Source of the DNA: UBA1433 sp964581565
Lineage (GTDB): Bacteria > Bacillota > Clostridia > Eubacteriales > UBA1433
Assembly: GCA_964581565.1 (NCBI GenBank)
Contig: CAZOOZ010000005.1
Span: 62,001-126,000 of the forward strand
Direction: 5' to 3'
DNA length: 64,000 bases
The notes below the pieces were generated by a model, which saw only the letters and a list, made by a program, of their open reading frames with translations, did no database searches and was not told the origin of the DNA. Below, piece by piece: positions 58,982 through 64,000 of the stretch (position 1 is its first letter; every line of letters begins with the position of its first letter). A program made the position numbers and the translations under genes.

Positions 58982-60852
58982 AAGTTATGAAACGACAGTT
59001 GATCTTATTGATTTTCGATATTTTTTTCATTTATATCGCTAATTTTTTATCTCTGTTTCTGGTTGTTTCATCGGAAGAACTGGGGGTAATTTCTTCAAGA
59101 CTCGGTATTATCATTATATCAGCGGTTCTTATCCGTATTGCTTTATATTGTATTTTTAAATTATATTCCAGCATTTGGACCTATGCCGGAGCAGATGAAT
59201 TTTGTATGGTGCTTTTGGCAGTTACTGTCGGTTCTTTTATCATCTTTACTGTCATGGCTTTTATGGATATAAAGCTCGGGATAGGCTTTCATATTGTCAA
59301 CTGGATGTTTAATGTCATGTTTACAGGAGGAAGTAGATTTGCTTATAGATTAATCCGCATCTTTCGAAATCATTTTCAGGCTCAAAAATCACATATAAAA
59401 AATGTATTAATCTATGGCGCAGGAGACGCCGGTGCTTTGGTTATTAAAGAGTTGAAGAATCATCCTGAAACGGACTTAAAACCTGTTGTGATTCTTGATG
59501 ATGATAGCGCCAAACATCGTCTTCGTATCAATGGTGTACCTGTGGTAGGGGGGCGAGAGCAAATTTGCAGATCGGTAGAAAAATACAGTATTCAGGAAAT
59601 TATCATTGCCATGCCTTCCGTCAATCGAATACAGGTTAAGCCAATTATTGAAATTTGCAAAAATACACCATGCAAGCTTAAAACAATACCGGGAATGTAT
59701 GAACTTATTGACGGCAAAGTAGATGTCAAACAACTTCGTGATATTGATATTGAAGATCTTTTGGGCAGGGAACCCGTGCAACTGGATAATGATGAGATTG
59801 CTGCATTTATTAAAAATGAAGTGGTGCTGATAACGGGAGCGGGAGGTTCTATAGGATCAGAGCTTTGTCGCCAGATAGCTTCCTTTGAACCGGCAGTTTT
59901 ACTTCTCTTTGATATATATGAAAACCATACCTATAGTTTGGAATTGGAGCTGAGGAAAAAATATCCTGCCTTAAAAATTATAGTTTTAATTGGCTCTGTA
60001 AGAGATAAAAAAAGAATTGAACAGATTTTTTCCCAATATAAACCAGATATTATCTTTCATGCCGCGGCGCATAAACATGTGCCGTTAATGGAAGAGAATC
60101 CAACGGAGGCCGTAAAAAACAATATTTTTGGCACCATTAATTTAAGCGAGGCCGCTCATCGTTATAAAAGCAAAAAATTTGTTTTAATTTCTACCGATAA
60201 AGCAGTTAATCCAGCCAACATTATGGGGGCCACAAAAAGGATCGCAGAAATTTTTATCCAATTTATAAATAAAAATAGTGTAACAGACTTTGCGGCAGTG
60301 CGTTTTGGCAATGTTCTAGGAAGTGACGGCAGCGTCATTCCTCTCTTCCGCAAACAAATTGCGCAAGGAGGGCCTGTTACTGTAACGCATCCGGACATCA
60401 TCCGTTATTTTATGACGATTCCAGAAGCTGTGGGACTGGTTTTGCAAGCAGGTGCGATGGCGAAAGGTGGAGAGATTTTTATTTTAGATATGGGAGAGCC
60501 TGTGAAAATCTTGGATTTGGCCAAAGATCTTATTCGCTTATCGGGATTTATCCCCGAAGTGGATATTGCAATTGACTTTGTAGGGCTTCGCCCGGGAGAA
60601 AAGCTTTATGAAGAATTGCTTATAGCTGAGGAAGGGTTGCTGGAAACCTATCATGAAAAAATCATGATCAGCCATGCAAATGGTTTTTCCGACAGGGGAA
60701 AAATTGAGCAGATTTATAAGCTGAAAGAAATAATAGACAGCGGGAATAATAAAGAACTTTATCAAATTATTCAAAATATAGTTCCCACCTTTAAAACTTC
60801 GGTTCTAGAAGATGGAGATATCAAATATCACGAATACTTCATGGGCAAATAA
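58978..60852 (+). CDS. Membrane-bound UDP-GlcNAc 4,6-dehydratase-like (CapD/PglF/FlaA1)
   Basis: The 624-residue protein has four N-terminal helices (to about residue 120). A first Rossmann-like domain follows (VLIYGAGDAGALVIKELKNHPE near 142), then the catalytic SDR domain: VLITGAGGSIGSELCRQIASF near 283; AAAHKHVPLMEENPTEAVKNN near 362; KFVLISTDKAVNPANIMGATKR with the Lys-based active site, where Met replaces Tyr as in the family. It would make a UDP-4-keto-6-deoxy-HexNAc for the aminotransferase that follows. Confidence 0.93.
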   Translation: MKVMKRQLILLIFDIFFIYIANFLSLFLVVSSEELGVISSRLGIIIISAVLIRIALYCIFKLYSSIWTYAGADEFCMVLLAVTVGSFIIFTVMAFMDIKLGIGFHIVNWMFNVMFTGGSRFAYRLIRIFRNHFQAQKSHIKNVLIYGAGDAGALVIKELKNHPETDLKPVVILDDDSAKHRLRINGVPVVGGREQICRSVEKYSIQEIIIAMPSVNRIQVKPIIEICKNTPCKLKTIPGMYELIDGKVDVKQLRDIDIEDLLGREPVQLDNDEIAAFIKNEVVLITGAGGSIGSELCRQIASFEPAVLLLFDIYENHTYSLELELRKKYPALKIIVLIGSVRDKKRIEQIFSQYKPDIIFHAAAHKHVPLMEENPTEAVKNNIFGTINLSEAAHRYKSKKFVLISTDKAVNPANIMGATKRIAEIFIQFINKNSVTDFAAVRFGNVLGSDGSVIPLFRKQIAQGGPVTVTHPDIIRYFMTIPEAVGLVLQAGAMAKGGEIFILDMGEPVKILDLAKDLIRLSGFIPEVDIAIDFVGLRPGEKLYEELLIAEEGLLETYHEKIMISHANGFSDRGKIEQIYKLKEIIDSGNNKELYQIIQNIVPTFKTSVLEDGDIKYHEYFMGK

Positions 60853-60895
60853 TATGGTCATTAACAATTTTAAGTCATCTAAAGAGGATAATTAC

Positions 60896-62104
60896 ATGGC
60901 AGAATTTAGAAACATTTCTTTTTCTCCGCCTGATATTACAGACGCAGAGATTGAAGAAGTTGTAAAAACATTGAAGTCTGGATGGATTACTACCGGGCCC
61001 AGAACAAAAGAGTTTGAGATAAAAATTGCCGAATTCATAGGTACCGGCAGAGCTGTCTGTTTAAATTCTGCAACAGCAGCAATGGAACTCACTTTACGGA
61101 TTCTTGGTATTGGTCCAGGAGATGAAGTAATTACTTCTGCCTATACCTATACCGCATCGGCCTCGGTAATAGATCATGTTGGCGCTAAAATTGTATTAGT
61201 GGATACGGCACTTGATTCGTTCGAAATGGATTATTCCAAATTATCTGATGCAATCAATGAAAATACCAAAATGATCATATCCGTAGATATTGCTGGCAAA
61301 ATGTGCGATTACGATAAAATTTATAAAATTGTTGAGGATAAGAAACAATTATTTAGCGCGAATAATGAATATCAGACGCTTTTTAACAGAGTTATTATCA
61401 TGAGTGATGCCGCTCATGCTTTTGGAGCCCAAAGCAAGGGAATACAATGTGGTCGGGCGGCTGATTTTACATGTTTTTCTTTTCACGCAGTAAAAAATAT
61501 AACGACCGCCGAAGGCGGAGCAGTTGTATGGAGAAATAATCTGGGATTAGATGATGAAGAGTTATATGAGCAATTCATGTTATACAGCCTGCACGGTCAA
61601 TCTAAGGATGCATTGGCTAAAACTCAAATAGGTGCATGGGAGTATGATGTTATCTATCCGGCTTATAAATGTAATATGACAGATATTCTTGCGGGGGTTG
61701 GGTTAATGCAATTAGGTCGCTATAAAAAATTATTGGCTAGAAGAAGAGAAATTATTGCAATGTATGATGAGGCATTACTTCCTTTAGGAATACAATACCT
61801 GCAGCATTACGGAGAAGATTATGCATCTTCCGGTCATTTATATCTTGTAAAAATCCCGGATGTGAATGAGGAAGATAGAAATAACATAATAAGAAAAATG
61901 GCGGAAGCAGGAGTAGCAACTAATGTCCATTATAAGCCGTTACCTATGCTTACTGCTTATAAAAATTTAGGATTTGATATAAAAGATTATCCGAATGCTT
62001 TTAATATGTATAAAAGTGAAATCACCCTTCCGCTCCACACACTGCTTAGCGATAAAGATGTGGGGTATATAATTAAGAATTTTAAAAAATTTTTAACAGA
62101 TTAG
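60896..62104 (+). CDS. DegT/DnrJ/EryC1/StrS sugar aminotransferase
   Basis: The 402-residue PLP enzyme has SFSPPDITDAEIEEVVKTLKSGWITTGPRTKEFE in two blocks at the start. It also has NSATAAMELTLRILGIGPGDEVI near 55; VIIMSDAAHAFGAQSKG near 175 with the PLP-binding Asp; and CFSFHAVKNITTAEGGAVV near 202, where Lys binds PLP. It would aminate the 4-keto sugar made by the preceding dehydratase. ATG 60896 follows AGAGG and lies 43 bp after that gene; an upstream in-frame ATG at 60854 is possible. Confidence 0.92.
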   Translation: MAEFRNISFSPPDITDAEIEEVVKTLKSGWITTGPRTKEFEIKIAEFIGTGRAVCLNSATAAMELTLRILGIGPGDEVITSAYTYTASASVIDHVGAKIVLVDTALDSFEMDYSKLSDAINENTKMIISVDIAGKMCDYDKIYKIVEDKKQLFSANNEYQTLFNRVIIMSDAAHAFGAQSKGIQCGRAADFTCFSFHAVKNITTAEGGAVVWRNNLGLDDEELYEQFMLYSLHGQSKDALAKTQIGAWEYDVIYPAYKCNMTDILAGVGLMQLGRYKKLLARRREIIAMYDEALLPLGIQYLQHYGEDYASSGHLYLVKIPDVNEEDRNNIIRKMAEAGVATNVHYKPLPMLTAYKNLGFDIKDYPNAFNMYKSEITLPLHTLLSDKDVGYIIKNFKKFLTD

Positions 62105-62135
62105 AAAAAATCCAGAGTATATGCGAGATAAATGA

Positions 62136-62723
62136 ATGTACAAACATTTTTTTAAGAGAGTAATGGATTTGATTGTAGCTTCAATAGCCATACCTTTTTG
62201 GTGTATTATTTTTATAATTATTGGACCAACGATATATTTTCAGGATAAAGGACCAATTTTTTATAATGCTTTCCGATTAGGTAAAGATGGTACAATATTT
62301 AAAATGTATAAGTTCAGATCTATGAAAATAAATGCACCTGATATAAGAAATGAAGACGGTTCGACATTTAATTCAGAAAGTGACCCAAGGCTTACTAAAA
62401 TTGGCAAATTTATTAGAAAAACAAGTCTTGATGAAACCCCGCAATTGTTAAATATTATAAAGGGCGATATGAGTATTATCGGGCCAAGACCTGATTTGCC
62501 GGAACACATTGAATTATATGAAAGAAATGAGCATAGAAAGTTAGAAATCAGACCGGGAATCACAGGGTATAATCAGGCATATTATAGAAATGCCATTCCT
62601 TGGAAGGAACGAATCAAAAATGATATATATTATGTAGATAATATATCGTTGTGGATTGACATAAAAATCTTTTTTAGAACTATTATGTTGGTGTTAAAGA
62701 AAAAAAATATATATAACAGATGA
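62136..62723 (+). CDS. Initiating phosphoglycosyl transferase (PglC/WcaJ-type sugar transferase)
   Basis: The 195-residue protein has one N-terminal hydrophobic re-entrant helix (FFKRVMDLIVASIAIPFWCIIFI) followed by the catalytic core. The core has the KMYKFRSM motif near 55, DPRLTKIGKFIRKTSLDETPQLLNIIKGDMSIIGPRPDLPEH in blocks near 85-125, and RPGITGYNQAYYRN. It is the small, PglC-like form that transfers a sugar phosphate to undecaprenyl phosphate to start the glycan. The ribosome site is weak. Confidence 0.93.
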   Translation: MYKHFFKRVMDLIVASIAIPFWCIIFIIIGPTIYFQDKGPIFYNAFRLGKDGTIFKMYKFRSMKINAPDIRNEDGSTFNSESDPRLTKIGKFIRKTSLDETPQLLNIIKGDMSIIGPRPDLPEHIELYERNEHRKLEIRPGITGYNQAYYRNAIPWKERIKNDIYYVDNISLWIDIKIFFRTIMLVLKKKNIYNR

Positions 62724-62776
62724 CAATGCAGAAATAAATGAAAACGTTGAAGTAAGTATTTAGAGAGGCTATACAT

Positions 62777-63541
62777 ATGAATGATGAACATAAAATAGAT
62801 TTCTATGATTTGCCATGGGATACCGGTTATTTCAAAATATCATGTGCAAAAGCTATCTTACATACCTCACTTGATCTTGAACAATGGAGCCAATTAAAAA
62901 AAAAGTTTGAAGATTATCAATTTATATCAATCCAAAATACTAATTCCGAGCCATCTAATGCAAGATTAATTGGAAGGGATACCGATGCATTTTTAGCCGA
63001 TGTCAATATACAATTTATAAAAAGGTTAGAAAATAGGCATATTATGCCAGAAACAATTAAAATATATCAAAATTTAAATTACAATAAAGAAATAATTGAA
63101 ATGTCAAATTTTCAAACCTCAAAATTTATTGAAGATCCTGAGCTAAAAAAACGAGGTGGTGCGGATATTTATCGCCATTGGGTAATTAACTCATTTAATA
63201 ATGAAAAAAAATATTTTGCAATATCTAAAGATAATAATAATGAAATAAATGGGTTTTTATTACACTCGTATCATAATGGCAGTTGCATTATAGAATTAAT
63301 AGCGGTTTCAAATACAAAGAAAAATAGTGGAGTAGGAACAAATTTATTTAAAGCGATAGAGGCTGCAGCATTCGAGCATGCTTGTCAAGAAATTAAAGTC
63401 GGTACTCAAGTTAGGAATTTAGTAGCTGTTAATTTTTACCATAAGGTTGGATGCAAGCAAGTGGGATGTCATCAGGTTTATCATTTATGGGGGATGCAAA
63501 AAACGTATAATGAAAAAAATACTAATTGTCTCAACGGTTAG
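62777..63541 (+). CDS. WecD-like GNAT sugar N-acetyltransferase
   Basis: The 254-residue protein has an N-terminal domain like WecD (DLPWDTGYFKISCAKA; LADVNIQFIKRL) and a C-terminal GNAT domain with the acetyl-CoA loop NTKKNSGVGTNLFKAIEAAA near 200 and GTQVRNLVAVNFYHKVGCKQV near the end. WecD acetylates a 4-amino sugar; here the 4-amino sugar made by the DegT enzyme is the likely acceptor. A GAGAGG site precedes it. The last 32 bp overlap the next gene. Confidence 0.85.
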   Translation: MNDEHKIDFYDLPWDTGYFKISCAKAILHTSLDLEQWSQLKKKFEDYQFISIQNTNSEPSNARLIGRDTDAFLADVNIQFIKRLENRHIMPETIKIYQNLNYNKEIIEMSNFQTSKFIEDPELKKRGGADIYRHWVINSFNNEKKYFAISKDNNNEINGFLLHSYHNGSCIIELIAVSNTKKNSGVGTNLFKAIEAAAFEHACQEIKVGTQVRNLVAVNFYHKVGCKQVGCHQVYHLWGMQKTYNEKNTNCLNG

Positions 63542-64000
63542 CAGACAATTCTATTTATTTGAACAGGGGAATATTGAAGTTTTAAAATCTTTAGATTATG
63601 AAGTGCATTGTGCTGCGAATTTTGAAGATGCGAATGAAAGATTAGATGCACTTGATATTATAAGGCATCATTTTGATATTCAAAGATCACCGTTTTCATT
63701 AAGGAATGTAAAAGCATACAAGCAATTGAAAAAAATAATGCAATCAAGCCATTTTGATGTGGTGCATTGTCATTCGCCTATGGGAGGGGTATTAGCAAGA
63801 TTAGCAGCTAAATTTGTAGGGATTTCTATGGTACTATACACGGCTCACGGGTTTCATTTCTATAAAGGGGCTCCATTAAAGAATTGGATCATTTATTATC
63901 CTGCTGAAAAATGGTTATCAAGATGCACGGGGATTTTAATAACAATAAACAAAGAAGATTATAACAGGGCTCAAAGATTTAAAGCAAAAAAAATAGTATA
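63510..64000 (+). CDS. Family 4 glycosyltransferase (partial, runs off the window)
   Basis: From ATG 63510 the frame is open to the edge (163 codons). The protein starts KKILIVSTVSRQFYLFEQGN, has FDVVHCHSPMGGVLARLAAK near 87 and MVLYTAHGFHFYKGAPLKNW near 113, the donor/acceptor pattern of GT4 enzymes like those for capsule or EPS. It overlaps the acetyltransferase gene by 32 bp. It would add the second sugar to the lipid-linked unit (inference). The C-terminal donor-binding half is outside the window. Confidence 0.85.
   Translation, partial: MKKILIVSTVSRQFYLFEQGNIEVLKSLDYEVHCAANFEDANERLDALDIIRHHFDIQRSPFSLRNVKAYKQLKKIMQSSHFDVVHCHSPMGGVLARLAAKFVGISMVLYTAHGFHFYKGAPLKNWIIYYPAEKWLSRCTGILITINKEDYNRAQRFKAKKIV

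Noticed and set aside
1..64000. CRISPR arrays, rRNA, tRNA and tmRNA
   Set aside because: No regularly spaced repeats and no tRNA T-loop/CCA or rRNA-like blocks were seen on reading both strands, though this was by eye only.

Overview
The window looks like part of a chromosome from an anaerobic, low-GC Firmicute, most likely a clostridium. The signs are strong AGGAGG-type ribosome binding sites, TTGACA/TATAAT promoters, U-tailed terminators, a clostridial-order nif cluster (H-I1-I2-D-K-E-N-B-V), a [FeFe]-hydrogenase-like protein, PadR/DUF2812 and LCP proteins, and two ferredoxin-type electron carriers. I saw no rRNA, tRNA, CRISPR array or intact insertion sequence. No species is claimed.

Left end (1-6290, minus strand): a surface-polysaccharide operon, read rfbD-rfbA-rfbC-rfbB (dTDP-L-rhamnose), two family 2 glycosyltransferases, then an O-antigen polymerase/ligase-like membrane protein cut by the window edge. 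A divergent LCP gene (6449-7915), for attaching polymers to the wall, follows.

7.9-12.8 kb: a compact cassette of a Nudix-wHTH (NrtR-like) regulator, a soluble SPFH/band-7 protein and an NAD-kinase-like protein; then a YbaK-type deacylase; then a queuosine unit (preQ1-I riboswitch, queT, queF).

12.9-16.4 kb: an AT-rich accessory patch. A DUF2075-type helicase gene lies in ruins, and where its ATPase core should be sits an intact ApeA-like HEPN gene (abortive phage defence). An XRE regulator with a palindromic operator and a 51-residue protein follow.

16.5-34 kb: mostly metabolic and envelope genes: an old-yellow-enzyme relative, PadR/DUF2812, DUF4153, a [FeFe]-hydrogenase-like protein, an MMPL exporter with a heptad-repeat partner and TetR regulator, a lipoprotein, a flavodoxin-ferredoxin, a methyltransferase, a glutaredoxin, PhzF, and an OpuA-type glycine betaine ABC transporter.

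34-44 kb: a methyltransferase preceded by a strongly structured ~220-nt RNA with its own promoter; a TetR gene with matching palindromes at both ends; ablB (beta-lysine acetyltransferase) and MscS, which with OpuA suggest osmotic adaptation; then a small alarmone synthetase in one operon with a two-component system. The same TTTAAG-N4-TTTAAGG box, at the same distance from the -10, precedes both that operon and the next one (VTC-type polyphosphate polymerase, DUF4956, beta-helix lipoprotein). This suggests one regulon joining ppGpp, polyphosphate and the cell surface.

44-56.4 kb: a nitrogen-fixation cluster, nifH-I1-I2-D-K-E-N-B-V followed by modABC for molybdate, behind a strong promoter and a leader with two look-alike hairpins, the second a terminator directly before nifH.

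56.5-64 kb: a crotonase, a small membrane protein, then a second surface-glycan operon with a ~300-nt leader: small membrane protein, CapD/PglF-like dehydratase, DegT aminotransferase, phosphoglycosyl transferase, WecD-like acetyltransferase and a glycosyltransferase cut by the right edge.
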